A stretch of DNA of 64,000 nucleotides from Eledone cirrhosa (GCA_964016885.1 OZ024743.1:74287973-74351972); one strand, 5' to 3'. Shown: positions 9,384 through 20,514, counted from the stretch's first letter. Made by a program: numbers and translations. The notes: generated by a model not told the origin, from the letters alone.

Positions 9384-9794
9384 TTGGAAGACATCCATGT
9401 ACATAATATGAAAGAGCACTGGTGGAATCTTCCAGTAAAAACCCCAATAAAATGCAGGCATAACAGACCAGATATTATGATATGGGACAGAGAGAAGAAA
9501 ACATGCACAGTAGTGGAAATTAGCTGCCCAGCAGATGCCAATATAATATCAAAGATTAGTGAAAAGGAGAATATTTATGCAGAACTGATGAGAAATCTGC
9601 AGATACTCCAGCCTGATTACAACTTCAGATTTATGCCTGTGATTATTGGGGCACTGGGATATGTTAGTAACTGCCTCAATACAAATCTTGAGAAGCTAGG
9701 CTTCACAGGAACAGAAAGAACACAACTACACGTACAATCCATTAATGGAACATTAAAAATATGTAAAACCTTCCAAAAATTTTGCATATTATAA
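9384..9794 (+). pseudogene. Restriction-like endonuclease domain of LINE B1
   Basis: The frame has NRPDIMIWDREKKTC followed by TVVEIS: residues P29-D30 and E45 give a PD-X14-E spacing. Families C and D have PD-X14-D at the same place. This is the catalytic pattern of the restriction-like endonuclease that nicks target DNA in R2-like LINEs. FMPVIIGALGYV near the end is also shared with C (IPIVIGALGTI) and D (IPVVVGALGMI). The domain itself looks complete, but it is out of frame with the RT. Confidence 0.85.
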
Positions 9795-9983
9795 CTGTAT
9801 ATACACATGTACAGATACAAAGCATATACATATGCACACATATAACTCAAAACATCCACATCCTCACATACAATAACATCCATATCTACATATGCATGCA
9901 TACATACATATCTACCTAGTTGATGTTGTGTAAATTCCCATGAGATAGTCTTGTGTCTATGTTAGAAACCGACTCTCTCTCTA

Positions 9984-10199
9984 TTGGTAAAACTTTGTGA
10001 AATTATAAAACCAGAAGAACATACATACATTGTCTATAGAGATATGAAGAACAAAATAATAAGTGTCACTGAAGCCCCATCTCAGAAAGACATAGATTCC
10101 TTTTGGAGCAAAATATGGGGTGAACAGAAGAATTTCAACCAAGATGCAGTGTGGTTAAGAGAAATGCGAAAGAACTATTGCTCCTACACTACAACAAAA
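9984..10199 (+). mobile_element. Short internal fragment of a family B LINE
   Basis: From about 10035 it matches 7337-7490 of B1 closely and encodes DIDSFWSKIWGEQKNFNQDAVWLREMRKNYC. The match ends at ACAACAAAAACATACA, where B1 continues into coding sequence but this copy turns into (CATA)n. It was probably cut from a third B copy. Confidence 0.75.
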
Positions 10200-10254
10200 A
10201 CATACATACATACATACATACATACATACATACATACATACATACATACATACA

Positions 10255-10280
<26 letters not shown>
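10200..10280. repeat. (CATA)n microsatellite
   Basis: About 20 units begin exactly where the B fragment has a CATACA seed. The array is followed directly by the 5' region of LINE B2. Confidence 0.95.
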
Positions 10281-10286
<6 letters not shown>

Positions 10287-10416
10287 CATGGCGACGGTTG
10301 TGGTCAGTGTCCGATAATCGGACGTGTGTAATTACCGCTTACATGAGGGCAACATACCATATATTGGAAAAAGTTGAGCTACATTACGCGGTAAGATTAC
10401 ATTGAACACTAAGTGT

Positions 10417-10705
10417 GTTGTAAAACACCTATTTATATGAACGATACATACACTTATGATATATGAACGATACATACACTTTAACATATAAATGCAACGT
10501 TGTTATATTACATTTGTAAAGAAATATGCAAGTAACGTTTTCGATTCAGAAACAAAAACATAAGTGTTTGAACTGTGAATATGTTGTGAATATGTTGTAG
10601 AACACCTATTTATATGAATGATACATAAACTTTAACATATAAATACAGCGTTGTTATATTATACTACATTCATAAAGAAATATAGTAAGTAACGGTTCTT
10701 TTTGT
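10417..10705 (+). repeat. Imperfect tandem duplication in the B2 5' UTR
   Basis: Two copies of a unit begin with ACACCTATTTATATGAA, at about 10426 and 10601. Both continue through GATACATA, TTTAACATATAAAT, GTTGTTATATTA and AAAGAAATA. Tandem 5' repeats often mark promoter regions in LINEs; that role is inference. Confidence 0.75.
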
Positions 10706-10892
10706 TCTCGATTCAAACGTTTCAAGAACAACGTTTAAAACACAGTTGTAGAATTAAAAACTAACTGAAAAGAAATATTACCCAAGCTGTGAATAACTTT
10801 AAATTTGATTCTGACAGAAATGTGTCGAAACTTGTAAAGAAGATCATCGACTATTTTGAAAAATAAATACAAAATATTAGTGAATAGCAATA

Positions 10893-11798
10893 GTGAATAG
10901 CATCATGGCAAAACGTACAAGTCTCCTTCGACCAAATCGCAACTACAACCGTTGTATACAGTGGAGCTACGAGCTTAACAAAGAATTATATGAAGCATAC
11001 AAACAATCTGAACCCCAAAAGTTCAGTTTTATGCAAAGGCTAAAAACTTTATGGAACTCCAAACACCCAGAATTAGACTTTTCTCCAAAGCATTTAAATG
11101 AACAGGCAAAACGTATCATTAGATGTAAATTGATACATCTAACGGAATTGAGTGATACTACAAATACAGCCCTTGTAGACAACCACCCCACCTCCACTGA
11201 CAGACAAAGAGAATGGCCAGCTAAATCTAACAGTGAACAGCTCACCAACAATTTTGCTAAAATCCATCCCACTTCCACTGAAGAACAGCGAGAATGGTCA
11301 GCTAACTCTAGTAGTAATTGTCACCACATCAAAAACGAGGCTGAAATTCATGACTCTACTGTACAAACAGAACACCAAAAACTTGTGGACACCTTACAAG
11401 TGATATGGGACGATATATTTCAAGAGATACACAGCCTTAATGTGAGTGACAGACCATACAACACCAGAATCAGTAAAGAAACCACTAAATTGGAATTGGA
11501 AGCGGTGAACGAAATAGCTGACAATTATCTGAAAGCTATACTATCTAAAGGTGTAGAAACGACATTTGAAACGCTTAAAATTTTGTTATATGTTTCAGCT
11601 GTCACAGTGCTATCATATAACAAACATCTAAAACCACGCAATCAAGATACAAAAAAAAAGCCTGAACCAGCGTGGATGCGAAATTTACAAAGCAAAATTT
11701 TGTCCCTGAGACGAAGTATCTCACACATCGCAGTCGTTATGAAATGCAACATAGAGAGCAACTTCACACGACACCAGGAAGACCTAAACAAAAGTTAA
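10893..11798 (+). pseudogene. N-terminal domain of LINE B2
   Basis: The 301-codon frame has CIQWSYELNKELYEAYKQSEP and MQRLKTLWNSKHPELDFS, matching B1. A linker follows with two diverged repeats: PTSTDRQREWPAKS and PTSTEEQREWSANS. It then continues to HLKPRNQDTKKKPEPAWMRNL, which corresponds to the AEPWWKKRL region of C. A frameshift near 11680-11800 moves the reading frame to 11672-12013. As in C and D, this part would precede the RT in one long protein. Confidence 0.7.
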
Positions 11799-12075
11799 AG
11801 AGACGATTTGGAGATACAAAATTTAAAACTTTAAACTCCAAATTACACCAGTTGAAACAACAACTCACAGCTACAACAGAAAGTCTAAAATATAAGTCAA
11901 CAGCACATAAACGACAAGTGCTAAATAGATTGTTTGCCAGAGATCCTAAATCAGTTTATCGCAGCTTCGGTGGCAAAAGCTTAATCTCTGTAAATGACAC
12001 CCCTTCAAAATAATAGGTTGGGAGCTACTGGAGATCTGTATGGGAAACGGATGACGGATTCAACAAACAAACTAA

Positions 12076-13397
12076 TTGGCTAAAAGAACTGGAACAGGAC
12101 TACTGCCAACATGTCCAGATAAAACAATATTACATAGATGGGTCAATACTGGAAACAGCTCTACAGAAATGTCGAATAGGAAATCACCAGGCCCAGACCT
12201 CATTACAGGATACTGGTTGAAGAATTTCACTTTCTATCGGCAAGATCTCATACGGCTGTTTACAGAAACCATTAAAGGCACACAAGAACTGCCCAGATGG
12301 TTATCAACTACCACTACTCTCCTCATTCCCCAAAATAGCCAAACCGCCCTTGCTAAAAATTACCGCCCAATAGCCTGCCAAAACATCATGTATAAATTAT
12401 ATACTGGGTGCCTTAACCTGTTCTTACAGGATCACTGTGCTACCAACAACATCATAACACCTGAACAAGCTGGTGGAAAGAGGGAGGTGTGGGGTTGCAT
12501 AGATCACCTACTAACTAATAAAATGATTCAAGAAAAAACAACAAAGAATCGCAGAAACATGACTGTGGTGTGGCTGGACTATCAAAAAGCATTTGATAGT
12601 GTATCTCATGGGTGGATTGTTAAGGCTTTACCGTTATCCAAAGTCCCACAACCACTGGTAGCTGCTGTTGAACGTCTGACCAAGAACTGGTACACCAATT
12701 TGATCCTTAGAGGTGAGAAGGAGCAAGTTAAGACTGATAAGATACATTACCAGAAGGGCATCTTTCAGGGTGATAGCTTGTCAGTGCTACTCTTCGTTCT
12801 CTCACTAAATCCACTATCTTACCTACTCAGGAAACAAGGGGACAAAGAAGTGGTTCCAGAAGTATCTCCCATCTTTTCTTTGTTGATGACCTGAAGTTGT
12901 ATGGGCCAAATATCAATGACATCAAGAAACAATTGGACCTCATTACACAATTTTCAACAGACATCAAAATGAAATTTGGTGAGTCCAAGTGTGCATATTT
13001 GGCAGTAAAACGTGGACGAGCTGTGCCCTCCTCTAGAAATCTAGAGATGAACAGCCTGACAATACAACCTCTACAGTCAGGTGACAACTACAGATATCTT
13101 GGACAGGATGAGAATGTCAGATATGATGGACCCATAAATAAGGAGAGAACCAGAACTGAATACCTCAGAAGAGTAAAGAAAATATGGTCATCAGAACTGT
13201 CAGCGTACAACAAATACATTGCCCATAATACTTATGCTGTGCCAATTCTAACGCCAACATTTGGCCTGCTGAACTGGTCATTGCAAGAACTAAGTGAGAT
13301 GGATGTTAGAACTCGCAAACTTCTCAGTGTTACTGGGAACTTTAACATCAATCGTGATGTGGATACTTCTCACGCAAGGAAGGTGGCCGGGGTCTAA
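12076..13397 (+). pseudogene. Reverse transcriptase of LINE B2, two frames
   Basis: The first frame (12076-12894) has KSPGPDLITGYWL, AKNYRPIACQNIMYKLYT, WLDYQKAFDSVSHGW (motif A) and GIFQGDSLSVLLFVLSLNPLS (motif B). It ends just before the catalytic motif. The nucleotides of motif C survive (TTGTTGATGACCTGAAG near 12880), but they are read across a frame change into 12897-13397. That frame has NYRYLGQDE and ends at RDVDTSHARKVAGV. B1 has DRLYLKRKQGGRG there, so a small deletion near 13362 again breaks the frame. The nucleotide sequence is otherwise close to B1. Confidence 0.8.
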
Positions 13398-13399
13398 AA

Positions 13400-14403
13400 T
13401 CCATATTAACATCATATGACACCCGGATAGTAACACTGAAGCAACATCTTCAACAGAGGAAAAAGGTTGGCAACCATCATGCCCAGGTTTATGAGCATGA
13501 AAACAAAAATATCATTAGAATAGCCACTGATTTGGAGGAGAGATATGGAATAAAGCCTGATATAAATCTCTCACCCAGAGAAATCGGAAGATCCTATCCA
13601 ATGTTCAAACAAGATGAAAAAATAGACCAATTTACAGAAAAAGTTGTGCATGGAGACTTGAGACGTAAAACAGCGACCATGGAAGAGATAAACCACTCAA
13701 AAAGCCTGGCATGGAGTTCCGACAAGTTTATGACATCACACCTTGAGGGATATCTCTATTCAATACAGGAACAAGAACTCCCTACCAAATATCTGCAGCA
13801 CAAAAGGGGAAGGCCATCAGCTGACAATAAATGTAGGCTATGTAAAACAAAGATCGAGGAATAAGCCACATTGTTGCCAGCTGCGAGAGAATGTCATCTC
13901 GCTACTAGCTCCCCATGAGACACGATGGGATAGCTAGAACCATCTGGAACGCACTTCGGAAAACAAAATTAACAACAAACGAGGAAGAATATTTTGAGAC
14001 AGATGGCACTAAGGAATACTGGTGGAATCTGAAAATAAAAACTGCCACCAAATTAAAGCACAACCGGCCTGATATTGTTGTTTGGGACCACACATTGAAA
14101 ACGTGTTCTGTTGTGGAGATCAGCTTCCCACTTGATGTAAACGTTGTCAGAAAAATACAGGAGAAGGAGGACATCTACAGACTATTGATGAGAAGTTTAC
14201 AAATCCAGTATCCAAGATACACCGTTAGCTTCATACCCATCATTATTGGAGCTACCGGTTATATACCAACCCGCTTAGACCAAAGTATGACTGAACTTGG
14301 ATTTGTGGACAAAGAGCGCAACTCCCTAATTCATAGTCTACAAATGGCTGCGATAGCTGGCACCTTCAAAATTTGCAAAACATTCTTGCGATTCAAGGGA
14401 TGA
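13400..14403 (+). pseudogene. Zinc knuckle and endonuclease of LINE B2
   Basis: The frame 13532-13864 ends CRLCKTKIEE. Compared with B1, one base is missing after GAGGA, so the H and last C of the CCHC knuckle (near 13868-13884) are out of frame. A TAG then replaces a tyrosine codon before CTCCCCATGAGACA. The frame 13915-14403 carries the endonuclease: HNRPDIVVWDHTLKTC then SVVEIS, a PD-X14-E pattern as in B1, followed by FIPIIIGATGYI. The endonuclease part is open to its natural stop at 14401-14403. Confidence 0.8.
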
Positions 14404-14450
14404 CAATTTATTTTCTTTTACAACCTTGCCACCAGGAAGGTGGCCGGTCA

Positions 14451-15208
14451 AAAAAATATATTAAGAGAAAGAGATAACATTATATGTCAAAACTGATATT
14501 GACATCTAATTGTCTTTGTAGTTTCTAAAAGCTTAGCTATTGTAATCTAAAATTACAGTGTTCATTATAACTACAACGGACGGTTGGGTAAGCTGTTATT
14601 ACTTGACATAGGAATAAGTGAATCGAGTGATAAACGGAAACGATGAAATATATCATTAAGCTTAATATGATGGTAGATTTATTTGATTGAAATGAAACCT
14701 TGATGGTATCTTAATTACTGCTTGTCAATGAAGTGTTTCCCTTTAGTAAATAGTAAATAGTAAATCAAACGAGTGGAGCATTACAAAATGTAAAGAGGAA
14801 CGACACAAACAACAGCGGTGTTTTTATTGGGTCTTCAAGTATGAAATTTGTAGAGATTTCTGGAAAAAACACAAATTTCTACAAATTTCATATTTGACGA
14901 CCCAATATATTTCAAAGTTTGAATTTTGCTTTAAGTACAGTATTAATTCTTAGTAAAGATAAATAGTTGAGAAAACTAAACATTAATTCTTAGTAAAAAT
15001 AATAGTTGAGAAAATTAAACAGATCTCTTGCAAGAATAAACGTCACATAATATCTGTATGTGTGAAAGTGACGTCCATAAGATTACCCTCCACTACCAAC
15101 TAACTTAGCCTCCGCCTCTGACACCCAGCCGTCAGGATGGAGAATATATTGCCCCGAAGGACGGTGAAGGAGTCGCACTGGAACAGCCACTCCCACTCGC
15201 GTGACTCG
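14451..15208. other. AT-rich DNA with one hairpin, no gene
   Basis: An inverted repeat at 14826-14861 and 14870-14906 starts ATTGGGTC and ends GACCCAAT, with matching AAATTTGTAGA cores. ATTCTTAGTAAA occurs twice near 14950 and 14990. No coding region is supported. Confidence 0.6.
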
Positions 15209-15486
15209 CACCTGTGGGCGGCTAACTCCGCTCCGATAGCAGTGAGTAGAGATGTGGTCCGGGGGCCAAGAACGCCGGAAGTCTCCACTGCTATAGGCTC
15301 CACCTGTGGGCGGCTAACTCCACTCCGATAGCAGTGAGTAGGGATGTGGTCCGGGGGGCCAAGAACGCCGGAAGTCTCCACTGCTATAGACTCACACCTG
15401 CGGGCGGTCAACATCCTTCCAATAGCAGTGAGTAGGGATGTAATACGAGGGCAAAGAACGCCCGAAGTCTCCGCTATTACAGGATC
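15209..15486. repeat. GC-rich tandem repeat, three units of 92-94 bp
   Basis: Units start at 15209, 15301 and 15395 with CACCTGYGGGCGG. Each contains GATAGCAGTG-like and CACTGCTAT-like segments about 45 bp apart, so each unit can fold back on itself. Units 1 and 2 are nearly identical and unit 3 is diverged. The tract is far richer in G and C than its surroundings. It leaves a frame open on the minus strand (15100-15414) that I read as repeat-driven, not a gene. Confidence 0.9.
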
Positions 15487-15755
15487 TACTACAAAACTAT
15501 CCGAGAACGGCTATATCATATGAAGGCGGAAGACGATAAAATAAGGTACTGATATAGAAACTTCAATTAATGTAAGCTCGTATATATTTCAATCAAGAGA
15601 CACCACTACACCTTTAAGAAACGGTAATAGACTAAAAGGAATGTAAACAAATAAATATCAAGTTAGCAATATTGTAGATCTAAGTTAGATACACAATTGT
15701 ACGTCATTAATTTATCTGAAGAGATACTTTGAGTATTGTTGAACAGTGTCGGCGG

Positions 15756-15957
15756 TGGATTGCTAGTATAGGTTGGGCGTCGGAAAACATGGTTTATTGT
15801 ATAGAGTTACCGCCCTTTACGTTCTGAGTTCAAATCCCGCTATGGTTAACTTTGTCTTTCATCTTACGGGATCGATAAATAAAGTACCAGTAATGCACTG
15901 GGGTCGATTCAATCGACTTTCCCCCTCCCCCAAACATTGTTGGCCTTGTGCCTAAAT
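15756..15957 (+). mobile_element. tRNA-derived SINE, plus strand
   Basis: The sequence has a B-box-like GAGTTCAAATCCCGC (15826-15840), then TCTTTCATCTTACGGGATCG, a CACTGGGGTCGATTC stretch and the 3' module TTGGCCTTGTGCCTA. The same order is seen, in inverse, at 50389-50546, 51087-51206 and 60817-61014. It resembles cephalopod SINEs built from a tRNA head. The A box is poorly kept and no target site duplication is obvious. Confidence 0.75.
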
Positions 15958-16246
15958 CTGCGACCATTCTCGAGCAGTGTGGAATAATGGAGAATGTGGT
16001 GACGTAGAAGTCATAAACTGATTACGTAACACGTTGAAACACGTTATACATTCCAGTGTTTCCAGTATTAAAGAAAGGTGTGTATATATATAATATATAT
16101 ATATATTAGAAAGTGAGGTTTTTTTACAAAATAACACGAGTGAAGGTATAAAGAAAAACAGATGAAATCGAAAATGCAACTGGAGTCTTATTTAAAAATA
16201 TATATATATATTTATTTGGTTTCTTTACCGGTTTCGAATTTCTTCT

Positions 16247-16348
16247 GCTTTTCAAAAGTAGAGTTGAGATGGAGGGTCTGTGGTTTTTCTCACATCAGAT
16301 GTGAGAAAAACCACAGACCCTCCATCTCAACTCTACTTTTGAAAAGCA
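16247..16348. repeat. Near-perfect palindrome, arms about 49 bp
   Basis: The arms 16247-16295 and 16299-16348 match essentially base for base and meet at CACATCAGATGTG. It lies beside (AT)n and next to the degenerate hammerhead repeat that follows. It would extrude or fold as one long hairpin. Confidence 0.95.
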
Positions 16349-16412
16349 GAACTTCAACCGTTAAGGTTGTCTTTTTTCCGGGTATGTCAATATTTATTTA
16401 TAAAACAAATCT

Positions 16413-16540
16413 GTATTTTATCTGTTGAAAGCGCACCATAATTTGCCTTGCTTGCCCTTGAAGTATATATAATAAAATAATTATGGTTTTATAAATATAG
16501 TTTCCATTTAGTAATATATTGTATATTTGATCGACTAACT
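16413..16540 (+). repeat. PLE-type terminal repeat with dead hammerhead core
   Basis: It is the inverse of the repeat at 34980-35140, sharing TTTTATAAATATAGTTTCCAT and a UAUUUUAU/AUAAAAUA stem I. Here the core reads CUGUUGA in place of CUGAUGA and GAAG in place of GAAA, so cleavage is not expected. A second partial copy at about 16856-16940 starts within the stem II region and has GAAA. Confidence 0.7.
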
Positions 16541-16608
16541 GTTGAGTGCTTTATAACAGTTATAAAATGTTTAAGCTTGTTGATTCCCAACAAATTAAAT
16601 ATAACCTC

Positions 16609-16614
<6 letters not shown>

Positions 16615-16668
<54 letters not shown>
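16615..16668. repeat. (AT)n microsatellite
   Basis: A run of about 27 AT units. Confidence 0.95.
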
Positions 16669-16672
<4 letters not shown>

Positions 16673-16938
16673 ATAATGATGGAAAGATTAGCTTTTAAAT
16701 GAATTAAAATGTTTCAAGAGAGCTGTACATCCAATTATTCAAATATATATATGCACTTCTCCATCATATAAACCCTTTAAAGTAAGTCTGTCTCAAGCCA
16801 GAAGGCTCCAGAGACAGAAAGTATGATACATAATAGCTGTCCATTCCAGGGTTAAACCATAACTTGCCTTGGTTGCCCTTGAAACATATATAATAAAATA
16901 ATTATGGTTTTATAAATATAGTTTCCATTTATTAATAT

Positions 16939-17042
<104 letters not shown>

Positions 17043-17078
17043 TGTATGTATACATACATGTATGTATATATATATATA

Positions 17079-17122
17079 TCGTCGAAACGGCTTGAGCTCT
17101 GCCGTCGGGGTCATACTTTTTT
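17079..17122 (+). repeat. Single arm of the 38.1 kb palindrome
   Basis: CGTCGAAACGGCTTGAGC and the following GTCGGGGTCATACTTTTT match one arm of the palindrome at 38111-38229. Here only one arm is present, between (AT)n runs. Confidence 0.8.
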
Positions 17123-17180
17123 ATATATATATATACATAAATATATATATATGTATATATATATATGTATATATTATGTA

Positions 17181-17207
<27 letters not shown>

Positions 17208-17217
<10 letters not shown>

Positions 17218-18635
17218 CAAAGGAGCTTCGACGTTACGATTTTGACATCGTGGCTTTATCTGAGACGAGGTTAGCTGGAGATGGTCATCTTACAGAATTT
17301 TGTGGAGAATATACATTCTTCTGGATAGGAAGAGATGAAGGAACCAGAAGAGAGACTGGTGTAGCATTTCCTGTTAAGACTGTTCTTGTGAATAAATTAG
17401 AAGAATTCCCAGTAGGGATTAGTGAGTGTCTTATGTCCTTGAGAATTCTGCTCGACAAAGGAAGATATGCGACCCTGGTGAGTGTGTATGCTCCAACTAT
17501 GAATTCTGTCGATGAAGAAAAAGTATTCTTTTACCATGCCTTGAAAAGTGTTTTAAGAAATATCCCTCAGGCAGACAAAGTCATCGTGCTTGGTGACTTT
17601 AATGCTAGAGTGGGTAGGGATTTTAACACATGGAATGTAATCGGAAGGCATGGGGTTGGAAAGTGTAACAACAATGGTATGTTCCTGCTGCAGATGTGTG
17701 AGGAGCTGGATCTGTGTGTTACCAACACCATGTTCCAACAAAAGAACAAATTTAAGACCACATGGATGCATCCTGCATCTAAGGAATGGCATCTTTTGGA
17801 CTACGTCCTAGTCAGGATGCGTGACAGACAGGATGTGCAGTGTGTTCGTGCTCTTCGCGGAGCTGAGTGCTGGACGGACCACCGCCTGGTACGCGCAAAA
17901 GTGAAACTAATCACTAAACGTAAAATCCAGTCTCCTGTTGTTGCCGTGCCCATAAGATTGAATGTTGCTCGTCTTAATGATAAAAATGTGAAGAGGACAT
18001 TGCAAGAAGAGATGCAGGTTGCAGATCTTGGTGAGGATTGGCCGACACTTAAAAAGTCGGTTTATGATGTAGGCAGGTGTGTTCTGGGATTGGTGCAGAG
18101 AAAACATCAAGACTGACTTAATGAGAATGATGAACATATAGAAGACTTGTTGACTGATAAGAGGCGTGCTCTGTCACGCTACTTGACGGCAAAACCACAG
18201 GAGAAGAATATGTTGCATAAGGAACTCAAGGATGTGAAATCACGTGTTAGGCGGAGTCTTTCTCAGATGAAGGATCAGTGGTGGAGTGAGAAGACAGATG
18301 AGATACAAACTGCGTCAGATTCCAATAACACAAAGCTGTTGTACAGTCTCTTGCGTGAAGTTTATGGACCGTCTTCTTCTAAGGTGACACCGCTACGCAT
18401 CAAGGATGGCAAAGAACTTCTTCGTGACTCACAAGGAATTCTACGAAGGTGGCGAGAGCACTTTGATGATCTTTTGAATCAGCCGTCTATCGTCAATGAA
18501 GATTTCCTCAATCTCATTCCAGAAAGTCCCGTGAAAGTAGCTCTCGCAAAAACCTCCGAAGCTTGTGGAGGTTGCAGTGGCTATCTAGAAGCTGTACAGT
18601 GGAAGGTCTCCAGGTATGGATGGCATACATGCTGA
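17208..18635 (+). pseudogene. AP-like endonuclease and linker of LINE A3
   Basis: From [20 protein letters not shown] the frame follows the exonuclease-endonuclease-phosphatase fold. Markers are the E of [33 protein letters not shown] and the C-terminal WTDHRLV with the catalytic DH. The first strand of the domain is missing. A TGA at 18114-18116 follows HQD; the frame then stays open in the same phase to 18635. By comparison with related LINEs I would expect tryptophan there. Near 18600 one extra G shifts the frame just before the MDGIHAELLQ stretch that starts the RT. The enzyme would nick target DNA for priming. Confidence 0.85.
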
Positions 18636-19695
18636 GCTCCTACAATATGGTGGTGAGAGACACTTGCAACATCTTCACTCTTTGTTTGGCAGGATATGGG
18701 CTAATGAATCCATACCTGAGGACTGGAGAGATGCAGTAATGGTCGTCGTGTACAAGGGAAAGGGTAACAGGAATGATTGTGGGAACTACAGAGGTATATC
18801 ATTCCTTTCTGTCGTAGGGAAAGTTTTATGTAGTGTGCTTCTGGACCGTCTGCTGACACACATTGCAGATTGTGTTCTTCCTGAAAGTCAATCTGGTTTT
18901 CGTGCTGGACGTAACACTACTTATATAATCTTCTCAGCTAGACAGCTCCAGGAGAAGTGCATGGAACAAGGTTTGGATCTGTATCAGGTTTTTGTCGATC
19001 TGTCAAAAGCTTTCAATACTGTTAACAGAAATGCATTATGGAAGGTTCTTCAGAAACTTGGTTGCTCTGATAAGTTCCTTGATTTAGTTAGGTCTTTCCA
19101 TGACGACATGAAGGCTTGGGTTAATGTCAGAGGTAACATGTCGGAGACTATCTCAGTAAAAACTGGAGTGAAACAGGGGGATATTCCATCACCGACCCTG
19201 TTTGCCATATACTTTGCAATGGTTTTCTATATTGCATTCAGGAATTGCGAGCATGGTTTTTACATCCGATATCGAACCTCAGGCAACATATTTAACATCA
19301 GGCGCTTTGCTGCAAAAACAAAAGAATTTACATCAATCAAAATAGACCTCTTGGGAAGCACTGTCAATCGATACAGCAACCTTGATAGTGAAATCCCACT
19401 CAGGATTAGGAAAGTAAGTGATGCTTTCAGATTCCTAGAAAGGCGACTCTGGGGTCGGCGAGACATATGCAAGAAGACAAAGCTAAAGGTGTACAAGGCA
19501 TGTGTGCTCTCTTCTCGTCTTTATGCCTGCGAGACCTGGGTCACATATCGACACCACCTTAAGCAATTGGAGCGTTTCCATCAGATGTGTCTCAGACGGA
19601 TCCATAGCGTTCACTGGAGAGACCACATCAGTGATGTCGAGATTTTGGAAAGCTCTATGTGTGACAGTATAGAAGCTCTGGTGCTTAAGAAATGA
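18616..19695 (+). pseudogene. Reverse transcriptase of LINE A3, motif C deleted
   Basis: The 359-codon frame has MDGIHAELLQYGG, NYRGISFLSVVGKVL, LPESQSGFRAGRNTT, VDLSKAFNTVNRNALW (motif A) and GVKQGDIPSPTLFAIYFA (motif B). It then jumps from FTSIKIDLL straight to GSTVNRYSNLDSE. The A1 copy has LLYTDDCDLV and about 70 more codons between those points. The join lies at a GACCTCTTG/CTGGGAAGC overlap, which suggests a deletion at short matching bases. A TGA at 19693-19695 follows VLKK where A1 reads arginine (CGA). Without the catalytic DD this RT cannot work. Confidence 0.85.
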
Positions 19696-19961
19696 CTCCG
19701 TTGCAGTGGTCACCTTGCCAGGATGAAGGATTCTAGAATACCAAAACAACTCTTTTATGGAAAGTTAGTTAAAGGAAAACGACCGTCACACAAACCAAAA
19801 AAGTGGTAAAAGGATTCCTTGAAAGCCTCTTTGGACGCTAACATCTCTGCTGATACATGGGAAAATGTTACTGCTGACCGTAATAAATGGAGAAAGACTG
19901 ATGTGAGGGAAAAGTTGCCTTTGAGGCATCTCGAATCGCATACGAGAAAGTAAACCGGGAT

Positions 19962-20294
19962 GTGAGGAAGGGCATTGCTGTTGCACTTCCAGACGGCGAA
20001 GGTCCTTCTATGGTGCTGACATGCAGCGTCTGTGCGAGACTCTGCCTAATCAAAGCTGGACTCGAAAGTCATCTTCGCAGTCATAAAGTAAGACCAGTGG
20101 TTGACAACCAGGCTGCTGTTGGAGATGCTACTCATCATGCTTGCCAAACATGTGGTAGAGAATGTAAATCAGCAGTAGGGCTCAAGCGACATACAAAAGT
20201 ACATGAACTCCAACCACAGCCGGCTATTCCCAGTGAATGTTTTGTTTGCCGACTCTGTTTAAGACATTTTAGATCATTGGCTTGGCTAAAATGA
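19962..20294 (+). pseudogene. Zinc-finger tail of LINE A3
   Basis: It matches the A1 tail: CSVC and CQTC fingers with C-X2-C-X12-H-X3-H spacing, then CRLCLRHFRSLAWLK. A TGA at 20292-20294 replaces a serine codon before HIRSQRC, so the last metal ligands of the third finger are lost. Two fingers remain whole. Confidence 0.75.
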
Positions 20295-20508
20295 CACATT
20301 CGATCGCAGCGCTGTTAATTGCTATCGTCTGTGTGTGTAAAGATATGTTTATGTGTGTGCGTATGTGTGTATATATATATATGTGTGTATATTATTATTG
20401 TTGTTGTTGTCGTTATTAATATTGTTGTTATTGTTATTATTATTGTTATTATTATGTTTTTTTTGTTTTCTTTCTCGTGCAATGGCCATACTCGATAACG
20501 AGGGGGCA

Positions 20509-20514
<6 letters not shown>

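Larger units (their letters stand above)
5941..9915 (+). mobile_element. RLE-type LINE, family B (copy B1)
   Basis: One element of about 3.9 kb runs from just after (CATA)n to a decayed CATA/ACATA-rich tail at about 9795-9915. It holds, in order, an N-terminal domain with low-complexity linker, an RT, a CCHC zinc knuckle and a restriction-like endonuclease. This order is that of the Dong/R4/Rex6 and related RLE LINEs. The copy is broken by frameshifts at about 6876-7364, 7809-7902 and 9365. Confidence 0.85.
10285..14450 (+). mobile_element. RLE-type LINE, family B (copy B2)
   Basis: A second B copy of about 4.1 kb has a 5' UTR (10285-10892), N-terminal domain, RT, zinc knuckle, RLE and a short 3' UTR. 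The 3' UTR contains a small hairpin, GCCACC-AGGAA-GGTGGC, near 14428. It starts right after (CATA)n, as B1 does. Several frameshifts and stops make it defective. Confidence 0.8.
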
